A stretch of DNA of 64,000 bases from an uncultured Flavobacteriaceae bacterium (GTDB taxonomy: Bacteria > Bacteroidota > Bacteroidia > Flavobacteriales > Flavobacteriaceae): NCBI GenBank assembly GCA_947500435.1, contig CANMRV010000003.1, forward strand, positions 541,271 through 605,270, in the 5' to 3' direction. A program made the position numbers and the translations under genes. Position 1 is the first letter of the stretch. Each line of letters starts with the position of its first letter. Below the pieces are notes generated by a model. It saw only the letters and a list, made by a program, of their open reading frames with translations. It was not told the DNA's origin and made no database searches. Shown piece by piece: positions 1 through 8,131 of the stretch.

Positions 1-2
1 CC

Positions 3-149
3 CAAATTTTTGAATGGTACCCAGGAGATTTCAAACAAGATGGGAAGAAACTCGTAGATTTTATTAATCAATATAAATCCGAAAAACTTCCGGAGAAAGC
101 AAAAGTATCTTACTATCCATATGACTGGACGTTAAACGAAGTCAAATAA
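3..149 (+). CDS. C-terminal end of a DUF547-family protein (partial)
   Basis: An open frame runs in from the left edge and stops with TAA at 147-149, leaving the last 48 residues. It ends in YYPYDWTLNEVK, closely matching the end of the DUF547 lipoprotein encoded at 6210-7136 (YLKYDWNLNETK). A preceding FEWYPGDFK segment corresponds to FKWYKKDF in that protein. I therefore assign it to DUF547, a family of unknown function. The start, any signal peptide and the conserved core lie outside the window. The next gene begins about 100 bases downstream on the same strand, so co-transcription is possible. Confidence 0.75.
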   Translation, partial: QIFEWYPGDFKQDGKKLVDFINQYKSEKLPEKAKVSYYPYDWTLNEVK

Positions 150-252
150 ATAATAAATAAAGAAGCAAAAGAATTTTCCTAAATCCATTACATATTTGGA
201 TAGGGCTGGGCTTCTATTGTAAAACAATATCCAACGATAAAAATTAAGAAAA

Positions 253-1185
253 ATGAAATCATTAAGAAGTTACTTAACAGCAGCAGGTATTCTTTTCGCA
301 ACCTCAATAGGCTTTGCACAAGATGATATGAAAGACAAAGAGGAGATGGTTGATGAGCCCGCTCAGGAGCAAAGTAATATTCAACAGTACACGCCTTCCA
401 AACTTATAGGAAAAGGGCAGGTAGATCTAAAATGGTTCAATAATCTATATACCCAAACGAAAAGTACCTTTTCTGAAGGTGATGAGCCAAGACAAACGTT
501 TTTCACTTCTACCTTCGAATTTTATACGGGAGTGGGGCAAAATAAGAGAGTGAATCTCGGTCTTATCGCCAGAGTGCGCTCAAATGTTATCGCTGACCGT
601 GGCGCCTTAGATGTTTTTAGTTTTGATGGTGAAACCGGCACGGCCCGTTCTGGTTTGACAGCAATTGCCCCGTCTATTAAGTTTGTGCCTTTTGCTTCGG
701 TTAGTAATTTCAGTATTCAAAGTTCTGTTTTTATTCCGCTTATAGATAATGAGAGTGAAGATTTTCTTCCCATAAACAATGGCAATGGCGTATTTCTAGA
801 ACAAAACGGATTCGTATGGCAAAATCGATTGTTTTATGACTATACTTTTCCTGGGAATAAATGGCAATTGTTTACCGAACTTACAACGGAACTGAATCTT
901 GGCGATGGGGAAAAGAGTTTTGCCAACAATAGTTTGAACATCAATCCTGGGGTTTTCTTAAGCTACTTTCCTAGTTCTAAATTTACCGTTCTTGCTCTAG
1001 CGCAACATTCATCTAGAGTGGATTTAGGAAATAATTTTGGACAGAACTTTACAGCTGTCGGTGGAGGAGCAAAATATCAACTGACAAAAGCCTTAAATCT
1101 TGAATTGTTATACACCAATTTTGTTAGGGGTAATAATACAGGCTTAGGTCAAACCTTTAATCTTGGACTGAGAGGCATTTTCTAG
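253..1185 (+). CDS. Conserved outer-membrane beta-barrel candidate, function unknown
   Basis: This 310-residue protein has a clear signal peptide of about 23 residues ending in GFAQ. An acidic stretch follows (about residues 24-40), then a region rich in alternating hydrophobic and aromatic residues that ends in a phenylalanine (LGLRGIF). Together these suggest an outer-membrane beta-barrel. I do not recognise a specific family. The start is ATG with an A-rich region just upstream, as is usual in this phylum. It lies about 100 bases after a DUF547 gene and may be expressed with it. It could instead be a soluble periplasmic protein, because the barrel inference rests only on strand pattern and the terminal aromatic residue. 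Confidence 0.55.
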   Translation: MKSLRSYLTAAGILFATSIGFAQDDMKDKEEMVDEPAQEQSNIQQYTPSKLIGKGQVDLKWFNNLYTQTKSTFSEGDEPRQTFFTSTFEFYTGVGQNKRVNLGLIARVRSNVIADRGALDVFSFDGETGTARSGLTAIAPSIKFVPFASVSNFSIQSSVFIPLIDNESEDFLPINNGNGVFLEQNGFVWQNRLFYDYTFPGNKWQLFTELTTELNLGDGEKSFANNSLNINPGVFLSYFPSSKFTVLALAQHSSRVDLGNNFGQNFTAVGGGAKYQLTKALNLELLYTNFVRGNNTGLGQTFNLGLRGIF

Positions 1186-1232
1186 AAAATATGTTTTAAT
1201 CCCTATTTTTCAAAAAATCCCCTAAAAACCCT

Positions 1233-1240
1233 TATTTTTG
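1233..1240 (+). promoter_or_regulatory. Bacteroidota -7 element TATTTTTG
   Basis: TATTTTTG fits the Bacteroidota consensus TAnnTTTG. It overlaps the TTG codon at 1238 that would otherwise be the most upstream start of the GH113-like gene. Transcription would begin after it, so the ATG at 1259 is the workable start. I see no convincing -33 TTTG box. Confidence 0.6.
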
Positions 1241-1258
1241 CAGGCTAAGTGCAAATGG

Positions 1259-2260
1259 ATGAGGGTTTTAGGTTTTTTATTGCTTTCCTTGCTACAGTTT
1301 TCATGTGCTAGTCAGGTCGTTCCAAAAATCAATGGAGTTAGTTTTGTTGCTTCCCGCGATGAGGCAAAGCAAGAACATATTGATGAAGTGTTGTCAGTGA
1401 ATGCCAATCATGCAGCGGTAATGCCCTTTGGGTTTATACGCAATATCAATTCCCCTGAAATCATTCATAATACAGACCGACAATGGTTTGGGGAAACAAA
1501 AACTGGGGCCAAACAATATATTGAACTCCTACAGAAAAATGGGGTACAAGTTATGGTCAAACCCCAAATATGGATTTCACGGGGAGAGTTTACAGGTACT
1601 CTTAAGATGAGCAGCGAAGAAGAATGGCAAACTTTGGAAAAGTCGTACGATAACTTCATTCTTACCTATGCCGAATTAGCTGAAGAAACCAAAGCGGACA
1701 TTTTATGTATTGGTACGGAGCTAGAGCAATTCGTAAAGAATAGACCAGCCTATTGGAAAAGCCTTGTTCAAAAAATCAGAAAGGTGTATAAAGGAAAACT
1801 GACCTATGCAGCCAATTGGGATGAATATCCAAGAACTACCTTTTGGGAGGATCTTGATTATATTGGGATAGATGCATACTTTCCGCTATCCGAAGAAAAA
1901 ACACCTTCTGTGAATCAGTTAAAAGAAGGATGGAAAAAATGGAAAGCAAATATTGCTGAACTTTCAAAAGCAAAAAAGAAACCTGTACTTTTCACTGAAT
2001 TTGGCTATCGCAGTATGGACTTTACGGCAAAAAAACCTTGGGAGGTAGAGCGTCATGAAAAGGGAGTTAACCTAGAAGGTCAAGTCAATGCCAAGAAAGC
2101 CATTTTTGAGGAATTCTGGAAGGAAGATTGGTTTGCAGGAGGATATGTTTGGAAGTGGTTTATCAATCATCAAAAATCTGGTGGCACTGACGACAATCGT
2201 TTTACCCCTCAAAATAAACCTGCCCAAAAAATTATAACTGAATATTATAAAACCGATTAA
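1259..2260 (+). CDS. GH113-like glycoside hydrolase, lipoprotein
   Basis: This 333-residue TIM-barrel protein resembles glycoside hydrolase family 113, known for beta-mannanases. The two carboxylates expected of such a hydrolase are visible: Glu154 in GTELEQF (acid/base position) and Glu247 in FTEFGYRS (nucleophile position). The N-terminus has a hydrophobic stretch and the lipobox FSC, so it is probably a lipoprotein. I chose ATG 1259 over the in-frame TTG at 1238, because that TTG sits inside the promoter -7 element. The stop is followed after one base by the next gene, which suggests coupled translation. The substrate is not deducible; Bacteroidota members of this group are often unassigned. 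Confidence 0.75.
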   Translation: MRVLGFLLLSLLQFSCASQVVPKINGVSFVASRDEAKQEHIDEVLSVNANHAAVMPFGFIRNINSPEIIHNTDRQWFGETKTGAKQYIELLQKNGVQVMVKPQIWISRGEFTGTLKMSSEEEWQTLEKSYDNFILTYAELAEETKADILCIGTELEQFVKNRPAYWKSLVQKIRKVYKGKLTYAANWDEYPRTTFWEDLDYIGIDAYFPLSEEKTPSVNQLKEGWKKWKANIAELSKAKKKPVLFTEFGYRSMDFTAKKPWEVERHEKGVNLEGQVNAKKAIFEEFWKEDWFAGGYVWKWFINHQKSGGTDDNRFTPQNKPAQKIITEYYKTD

Positions 2261-2261
2261 T

Positions 2262-2990
2262 ATGTTCCGATTTTGTCCCCCCATTATCGCATTTCTAATT
2301 CTTAGTTGTTCTACGGACGCTGAAAATATTCTAGCACCTACTCTGGATTCATCTATAGCGAGTAAAGAGGTGGTTGTAGACAATGTAATCGCTTGTGCAG
2401 CAAGTAATGCAGATGATAATTTGATAAGCGTATTTTTTTATCCGAGGCCCAGTACTACGAATTTCAAATATTATGAGACCGAAGATGTGAGTGTTGACAA
2501 GAATGATTTTGAAAATTATATTCCCGTAGAATTTCCGATTCGAGATGTTTTCAATGGTTTCTTGAAGAAATTCGAAGTGTCGACAACAAATGAAAAATGG
2601 GTCATTGTCGCTTTCGATGAAGGTGGGAAAACGCATCTGTCAAACCCGATTAGATTAAAGCAAATTACAAAACCTACAGAATATATTTCACAGAATGTGT
2701 CAGTAGATGCTTCTTTAAATATGCCTGATTTTTCTTGGCAAGATGGAAGTTATTCGGATACGAAAATTTACTTTCATGTGGTGTCTGATGCTACAAACAA
2801 ATTGCTGTCTGGTACCTATACCTTTGAAAGAAATTTCCAGTATTATAATCTTGATAATGTGGTATTGAATGTTACCCGAGGAACACCTCCCACCCTAAAA
2901 TCAGGGTCATCTTATAACTTTACCTTGCTAGGTGTGAGCGAAGACAATTGGGTTAATCTTTTTTCTGAGATACCTTTTCAGGTTGAATAG
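2262..2990 (+). CDS. Lipoprotein of unknown function
   Basis: This 242-residue protein has a short N-terminus with lipobox LSC (Cys16), so it should be lipid-anchored. The rest is beta-rich, with two segments that could be immunoglobulin-like folds (about residues 45-130 and 140-242), but no family motif is recognised. It starts one base after the stop of the GH113-like gene and is probably translated with it. The pairing hints that it is an accessory surface or binding protein for the hydrolase. That is inference only. Confidence 0.6.
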   Translation: MFRFCPPIIAFLILSCSTDAENILAPTLDSSIASKEVVVDNVIACAASNADDNLISVFFYPRPSTTNFKYYETEDVSVDKNDFENYIPVEFPIRDVFNGFLKKFEVSTTNEKWVIVAFDEGGKTHLSNPIRLKQITKPTEYISQNVSVDASLNMPDFSWQDGSYSDTKIYFHVVSDATNKLLSGTYTFERNFQYYNLDNVVLNVTRGTPPTLKSGSSYNFTLLGVSEDNWVNLFSEIPFQVE

Positions 2991-3022
2991 TTGTTCGTGA
3001 TCTCTTTGTAACACCTATAATG

Positions 3023-3030
3023 TATCTTTG
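3023..3030 (+). promoter_or_regulatory. Bacteroidota -7 element TATCTTTG
   Basis: TATCTTTG is an exact TAnnTTTG match 22 bases before the ATG at 3053. A TTTG at 3005-3008 lies upstream, but its spacing (14 bases) is shorter than usual for a -33 box. Confidence 0.6.
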
Positions 3031-3052
3031 GCGAGATTAACACAAAATATTC

Positions 3053-4318
3053 ATGTCGAGGTCCTTTCTCTCCATTTTGGTTTTTTTGGTAATGACTTTG
3101 GGCCATGCTCAGGAAAACCTGGTAGCAGACGTTAAGATTCAAGGAGCCAAAAGAACAAAGACTTCCTTCATAAAGAAGATAATCAAGTTGCAGTCTGGAA
3201 TGGTATTGGATTCTACAATTATCCTTGAAGACATGGAACGCTTGAAAAGGCTCCCTGCTATTTCACACGCTTATTTTCAGGTTTTTTCTGCCGATGATGA
3301 TGGGCGCCATAATGTCTTCTACAATATAGAAGAAAATTTTACCTTGATTCCTTTCGCCAATTTGTTTACCTCTTCTAATGATGATTTTGCCTTCAGAATC
3401 GGACTTCAAGAATTCAATCTTTTAGGTAGGAATATTACACTGGGAGGTTTTTATCAGCATGATGTCTTCAATTCCTACGGACTGAGCGTTAGAGCTCCCT
3501 ATTTATTTTCAAATAAGTTAGGGTTAGCCATTACATACCAAGATTTCACTACTCAAGAGCCTGTATTTTTTGATAATACCACAGCTGACTACAGATATAA
3601 TAATAAAGGTTTCGAAGTCTTAGGATTATACGAGCTTAACTTTCAGAATAGAATTGAATTCGGTTTTAGCCTATTTACAGAAGACTATGAATATCTGTCA
3701 GGGGCGACAAATGCACAAGTACCACAAGCCCTAAATGTTGATAAGCATTTAATCAAACTTATTTATGAGTTCAATGATTTGGAATACTTCTATCAATATT
3801 TGGAAGGATTTCGAAGTCAATTAAATTTTCAATACGTAGGAAGTTCGGATACAAGTCTACCTGAGTTTTTAATTGGCTTTAACGATTTCACCTATTTTCA
3901 TCGTATAGGTCAAAAAGGGAACTGGGCCAATCGATTGCGTTTAGGATTGGCAAGTAATGTAGAAACCCCTTTTGCGCCATTTACTGTTGATAATAATCTA
4001 AATATACGAGGTGTAGGAAACACTATTGATAGAGGAACCGGTGCGATTGTTTTCAACACTGAATACCGCCATACACTGGTAGATAAAAACTGGTTCGTGC
4101 TTCAGGGCAACGTTTTTGTCGATGGAGGTTCTTGGCGTAACCCAGGCGGTGGTTTTGGAGATTTTGCTGATAGCCAGAATATTCGAATCTATCCTGGTGT
4201 GGGAGTACGTTTTATTCACAAGAAGATTTTCAATGCAATCTTTCGTGTTGATTACGGTTATGGTATTACAAGGGATGCTTCAAGAGGTGTGGTTTTTGGC
4301 ATCGGACAGTATTTCTAG
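3053..4318 (+). CDS. Short Omp85/BamA-superfamily outer-membrane protein
   Basis: This 421-residue protein has a signal peptide ending in GHAQ. A single POTRA-like domain follows (about residues 22-100, with VKIQGAKRTKTSFI), then a 16-strand-type surface-antigen barrel that ends in GIGQYF with a terminal Phe. The region NIRGVGNTIDRGTGA resembles the inward-folded loop segment of Omp85 proteins, although a canonical VRGF is not seen. Length is about half that of BamA (five POTRAs), so it is not the essential BamA. More likely it is a dedicated translocator or assembly protein. A probable promoter lies at 3023-3030. The amidase gene follows 140 bases downstream with its own promoter. Confidence 0.75.
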   Translation: MSRSFLSILVFLVMTLGHAQENLVADVKIQGAKRTKTSFIKKIIKLQSGMVLDSTIILEDMERLKRLPAISHAYFQVFSADDDGRHNVFYNIEENFTLIPFANLFTSSNDDFAFRIGLQEFNLLGRNITLGGFYQHDVFNSYGLSVRAPYLFSNKLGLAITYQDFTTQEPVFFDNTTADYRYNNKGFEVLGLYELNFQNRIEFGFSLFTEDYEYLSGATNAQVPQALNVDKHLIKLIYEFNDLEYFYQYLEGFRSQLNFQYVGSSDTSLPEFLIGFNDFTYFHRIGQKGNWANRLRLGLASNVETPFAPFTVDNNLNIRGVGNTIDRGTGAIVFNTEYRHTLVDKNWFVLQGNVFVDGGSWRNPGGGFGDFADSQNIRIYPGVGVRFIHKKIFNAIFRVDYGYGITRDASRGVVFGIGQYF

Positions 4319-4388
4319 AATTTCAGTATTGTTAAGTAAATCGTTAACTATTTTTCAAAAGCTGTGACCCCATTTCAAAAAACGTATT

Positions 4389-4396
4389 TAATTTTG
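4389..4396 (+). promoter_or_regulatory. Bacteroidota -7 element TAATTTTG
   Basis: TAATTTTG matches TAnnTTTG exactly. It lies in the gap between the Omp85-like gene and the amidase gene and implies separate transcription of the amidase, with a leader of roughly 55-60 bases. Confidence 0.5.
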
Positions 4397-4457
4397 TGCT
4401 AAGGATACATTTATAGGCATCATTTTTGAAGTTGAATTGGAGATTAGATTATACTAT

Positions 4458-5522
4458 ATGATTTTTAGGGTTTTTCAGAGGATTATTTTTCTATTGTTTT
4501 TCGCTTTTATAGGCCTAGCTGTCAATGCTCAGGATTCTTTGACTACTGTCAAGGCTGAAAAGGGAGATGGCATTCTTTCGCTGTTAAGAAAGCAGGGGAT
4601 GAATCCCTACGAGGCTTACGATGACTTTATCGCGATGAATATGGATAATTTGCGAGATAGCGTCCATTTATATGCTGGCCGGGACTACTTAATTCCCTCA
4701 GTAAAACTGGATACGGTGGCTATTGTAGATTCTATTCAAAAGAAGTCCACGGAAATCAAAAAAATAGAAACCAAGGAATTTACCATTTTTGGAGACAAGC
4801 ACGCAGCTGTTCTCACAAAAAGTGAAAAATTAAAAGGAGCGGTGTACTATTTGGTTTCCGGTCATGGCGGTCCTGACCCAGGTGCTATGGCAAAGTATGC
4901 TGGAAAATCAATTGCAGAGGATGAATATGCCTATGATATTACGTTACGATTGGCCAAAGAATTGCTTTCGCACGGGGCTACTGTTTACATCATCATTCGA
5001 GATCCAAATGATGGTATCCGAGATGAGCGTATTCTGGAAATCGACCGTGACGAGGTTGCATACGGTGATAAAGTCATTCCATTGAATCAAGTCGCTCGAT
5101 TGAAACAGCGTGTTGATATCATAAATCAGTTGCATAGAAAGAACAGAGGTAAGTTTCAACGTTTGATTGTCACCCACGTCGATAGTAGAAGTAAAGGGCA
5201 AAACATCGATGTTTTCTTCTACCACCATGAAAAAAGCAAAAATGGTAAAAAACTAGCCGAAAGTGTCCACAAAACTTTTCAGAAAAAGTATAAGAAATAC
5301 CAACCCAACAGAACTTATACGGGCACTTTTGAAGACCGCACGAATCTGTATTTGGTTAGAAAAACGCATCCGGCAATGACCTTTATCGAGATTGGAAACA
5401 TTCGAAATAAAAAGGATCAAAAGCGAATTCTTGTGCCAGATAATCGCCAAGCTCTGGCCAAATGGATTTCCGAGGGAGTTATCCTGGATTTTGAAGGTGG
5501 AGAGATTGGGCGTATTCGCTAA
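4458..5522 (+). CDS. N-acetylmuramoyl-L-alanine amidase (amidase_3) with LysM-like N-terminus
   Basis: This zinc amidase should cleave the bond between muramic acid and the peptide stem in the periplasm. The signal peptide ends in VNAQ (about residue 25). A LysM-like segment follows at about 30-82 (GDGILSLL to AGRDYLIP). The amidase_3 domain begins near residue 128 and shows SGHGGPDPGA (His136), EDEYAYD (Glu156), LIVTHVDS (His240) and TFIEIGN (Glu311), which fit the zinc ligands and catalytic glutamate. ATG 4458 is preferred to the TTG at 4437 because it gives a normal signal peptide. Its stop overlaps the stop of the convergent glycosyltransferase gene. Confidence 0.8.
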   Translation: MIFRVFQRIIFLLFFAFIGLAVNAQDSLTTVKAEKGDGILSLLRKQGMNPYEAYDDFIAMNMDNLRDSVHLYAGRDYLIPSVKLDTVAIVDSIQKKSTEIKKIETKEFTIFGDKHAAVLTKSEKLKGAVYYLVSGHGGPDPGAMAKYAGKSIAEDEYAYDITLRLAKELLSHGATVYIIIRDPNDGIRDERILEIDRDEVAYGDKVIPLNQVARLKQRVDIINQLHRKNRGKFQRLIVTHVDSRSKGQNIDVFFYHHEKSKNGKKLAESVHKTFQKKYKKYQPNRTYTGTFEDRTNLYLVRKTHPAMTFIEIGNIRNKKDQKRILVPDNRQALAKWISEGVILDFEGGEIGRIR

Positions 5523-6223
5523 ATAGCGATTTTTCGTTTGTAATAATCGTGCAATTGTTCTGGCCCTGCGCCTAGGTAGTTTTTCAAATGAATCATTCCA
5601 AAGTGGTATTGTAACGCAACTTCACCTCGTTCCTCATACCTTCTTGCAGATGTTTTTACATGACGGGGCAAAACCGTAAAATTTGTCATAGCATAAATTC
5701 TATTGATGAATTCATTGTCCTCAAAAACAATATAATCCTCATTAAACCCTTTGGTCTCGGTGAATAGCTTTTGTGTAATAAAAAGTGATTGGTCGCCTCC
5801 ACGGCAAAGTTTGATATTGATTCGGGTAAACCAAGCGAAAAAGGCTAGGAACCTACTTTTGCTATCAAACTTCATTTGAAAACAACCTACACCGTTTTGC
5901 AACAAAACAGCATCGATAATACTCTGGTCAAAATTCGACGGAGGTAGTGTGTCCACATGCAAAAAGTAAAGTATTTCCCCAGTAGCGTTTTGAGCTCCAA
6001 AATTCATTTGTTTTGCCCGGCCTTTTTTCGAATGTAGAACACTTACCTTTGCATCAAAGGCAATATTCACTGTATTGTCTGAACTTCCTCCGTCGACCAC
6101 TATAATTTCCTTAATATTCTCAGAAGAACTATTTGACTTCAGATACGCCAATATCTTAGCGATGGAATTTGCCTCGTTTAATACAGGAATTATTATACTT
6201 ATTCGGGGGTTATTTGGTCTCAT
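5519..6223 (-). CDS. Family 2 glycosyltransferase, TIGR04283 (arsenosugar-associated) type
   Basis: This 234-residue GT-A glycosyltransferase opens with ISIIIPVLNEANSI and VVDGGSSDNT, followed by a DxD-like LHVDT near residue 89. It lacks transmembrane segments apart from short hydrophobic patches. Its length, the GRAKQMNFGA segment and the GGDQSLFI segment match the TIGR04283 family, which is named for co-occurrence with arsenosugar genes. It overlaps the upstream DUF547 gene by 14 bases, is last in the cluster and probably adds or modifies a sugar in the pathway. The exact acceptor is unknown. A general glycosyltransferase role cannot be excluded. Confidence 0.8.
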   Translation of the reverse strand: MRPNNPRISIIIPVLNEANSIAKILAYLKSNSSSENIKEIIVVDGGSSDNTVNIAFDAKVSVLHSKKGRAKQMNFGAQNATGEILYFLHVDTLPPSNFDQSIIDAVLLQNGVGCFQMKFDSKSRFLAFFAWFTRINIKLCRGGDQSLFITQKLFTETKGFNEDYIVFEDNEFINRIYAMTNFTVLPRHVKTSARRYEERGEVALQYHFGMIHLKNYLGAGPEQLHDYYKRKIAI

Positions 6224-7136
6224 TTAAGTTCCAGTCGTATTTAAGATAGTCGATATCTGTATCTGCATCGATATTAACTTCTGTATATGGTTTTATATAG
6301 TCCGTTAACGAACCATTTTCTGTAAAATCTTTTTTGTACCACTTGAAAATATTTGATAATTGTATTTTATCTTTTGAAATGATATTTCTAGTCCTATCAT
6401 TTATGAAGTCATGGGTGGTTCTTTGTAATTGAGCCTCCATTTGACTTGCCATGAAAGCCTTGTTTAATAATTTGGGACACGAAAAGGATGCACAGTTGAT
6501 AGCAAAATGAATACGAGGTTCATTCATTTTACGAAGAATCTTGTGTTCGATATCTCCTAAAGACAGCAAGCCTTCACCCGTTTTAACCCAATCTTTCCCC
6601 CAAGGGTTTTTAATGTCTTTGATGCTTTTAGTGGGATAATTGTCTAGTATTAATTTAACAGTAGCGGCATTATATAGATTTATATAGTAGGCTAACTTTT
6701 CATTTTTTGACCAGTCTTTTTTTGGGCTATTTTCTGCCAAATGATTCAGATAATCTTCTAAGAGTTTAATATCCCCTAGAAAGCTTTTATAATTAACATC
6801 GCCCTTGTCATTTACGTAAGTTGCAAGAAGGGCATTCCATTGTTCGTGGTTTGGCAACGAAATCAACTTCCCAATAACTTCCGGCTTTTCTTGAAGGGTT
6901 TCTATGGGTTCTGAAGATTCTTCTTTTTCCACTTCAACAACTTCCGTCGGTTCTTCTTTAATATTTATTTCTTCGGATGTAACAATAACATCATCTACTG
7001 GAACCGTATCCGAAACTATAACCTGTACAGTTTTGTTTTTCTCCCCGGACGAATCAATTTCCTTTTGGGTTGCTCCCGGAGTATTTCCACAAGACAACCA
7101 AAATGAACCTAAAAGAACAAATAGTAATTTAACCAT
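6210..7136 (-). CDS. DUF547 lipoprotein in the arsenosugar cluster
   Basis: This 308-residue protein has an N-terminal hydrophobic stretch with lipobox WLSC (Cys16). A low-complexity linker rich in Glu, Val and Pro follows (about residues 40-85). The DUF547 domain comes next (about 95-300) with the family features KLAYYINLYNA, HFAINCASFSCPKL and a C-terminal YDWNLNETK. The function of DUF547 is unknown; the two cysteines in NCASFSC are a recurring feature. It sits between arsM (21-base gap) and the glycosyltransferase (14-base overlap), so it is part of the operon although it should be outside the cytoplasm. A paralogue's end is at 3-149. Confidence 0.8.
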   Translation of the reverse strand: MVKLLFVLLGSFWLSCGNTPGATQKEIDSSGEKNKTVQVIVSDTVPVDDVIVTSEEINIKEEPTEVVEVEKEESSEPIETLQEKPEVIGKLISLPNHEQWNALLATYVNDKGDVNYKSFLGDIKLLEDYLNHLAENSPKKDWSKNEKLAYYINLYNAATVKLILDNYPTKSIKDIKNPWGKDWVKTGEGLLSLGDIEHKILRKMNEPRIHFAINCASFSCPKLLNKAFMASQMEAQLQRTTHDFINDRTRNIISKDKIQLSNIFKWYKKDFTENGSLTDYIKPYTEVNIDADTDIDYLKYDWNLNETK

Positions 7137-7157
7137 TCTGCGTTTTGTCAGTATATA

Positions 7158-8123
7158 TTAGCAACATCCACCACCGTTATAATGCCAGGTGCTTTCACTA
7201 ATATGAATTTGGTCGTTTGCTTTTGCCAAAGCAGCAGCTGTTTTATCACAAACAGCCAAAGGTTGGTTTTGCATTAAAACATGTCCGGCTTTATCATCAA
7301 AATATTCCTCATCCCCATAGTAGATTGCCGTTTTTCCAGTAAACATGCATGGCCCGTCTTCTGGCATTGGATCTTTGATAGCGGCAATTTCTATAGATTC
7401 TATAAAAATTAATTCATCCGTAGGATAATGGTTTGGAGATAGCACTCGGTATGATTTTCTAGCACGAATTTCTATGGTTCCGAAACCTGCATCCGTCAAT
7501 ACTTTTACATAATCTTCAATAGGTATGCTACCGCTCAAACATAATGCTCGCAGTCGATCATCATTGCGCAATTCATCATTCATCGGTTGTTCGCAAGTGG
7601 GATCGCTCATGACCAATCTTCCGTGAGGTTTGAGAACACGGTACATTTCCGCAACCGCTTTTTTCAAATCTTCCATTTTAAAGATATTGAATAAACAGTT
7701 TTGTGCAGCGACATCAATACTTTCATCTTCGACAGGAAGATTCAATGCATCACCTTTAACTAGATTTACATATTCACTTTTGAACCAATCATTTTCAATT
7801 TCTGCAATCTTAAAATTTTGTCGAGAAGCTTCTAACATTTCATCAACCACATCAACACCGGTGACGCCTCCTTTTTGTCTTGAAAAGTATGAGAATTGAA
7901 GTAGTTCCATACCTCCACCAACACCGACATACAGAACTTTGGGATTGTTAACTAAATCCTGAGCTGATACCGTACTTCCACAACCATAATTCATCTCTTG
8001 CATTATCATTGGAATCGATAGTCCGGGGAACTGCCAAATCGGATTCGTCGTGCAACAAAGACCAACATCGGGGGTTAAAGCTGCTTCTTTATATAAATCG
8101 TTCGTTGCTTCTAAATAACTCAT
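7158..8123 (-). CDS. arsM: Arsenite S-adenosylmethionine methyltransferase, arsenosugar type
   Basis: This enzyme methylates As(III) using SAM to give methyl- and dimethyl-arsenicals. Visible features are the SAM-binding motif VGVGGGME (about 66-73) and three cysteines in ArsM-like contexts: Cys48 (YGCGS), Cys143 (QNCLFN) and Cys195 (ALCLSG). These match the arsenic-binding triad of characterised ArsM proteins. An extra pair Cys23-Cys24 precedes the domain and the protein ends in GGGCC. At 321 residues it has the extended C-terminus of arsenosugar-type ArsM. The gene lies 8 bases after the phosphorylase gene. It could serve detoxification alone, but its neighbours favour arsenosugar synthesis. 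Confidence 0.85.
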   Translation of the reverse strand: MSYLEATNDLYKEAALTPDVGLCCTTNPIWQFPGLSIPMIMQEMNYGCGSTVSAQDLVNNPKVLYVGVGGGMELLQFSYFSRQKGGVTGVDVVDEMLEASRQNFKIAEIENDWFKSEYVNLVKGDALNLPVEDESIDVAAQNCLFNIFKMEDLKKAVAEMYRVLKPHGRLVMSDPTCEQPMNDELRNDDRLRALCLSGSIPIEDYVKVLTDAGFGTIEIRARKSYRVLSPNHYPTDELIFIESIEIAAIKDPMPEDGPCMFTGKTAIYYGDEEYFDDKAGHVLMQNQPLAVCDKTAAALAKANDQIHISESTWHYNGGGCC

Positions 8124-8131
8124 GTTTTTTT

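Noticed and set aside
1238..1258. Upstream TTG start for the GH113-like gene
   Set aside because: The TTG is inside the -7 promoter element, and the ATG at 1259 gives a standard lipoprotein signal.
3053..4318. BamA, the essential barrel-assembly protein
   Set aside because: The protein has one POTRA-like domain and half the BamA length, so it is a different Omp85 member.
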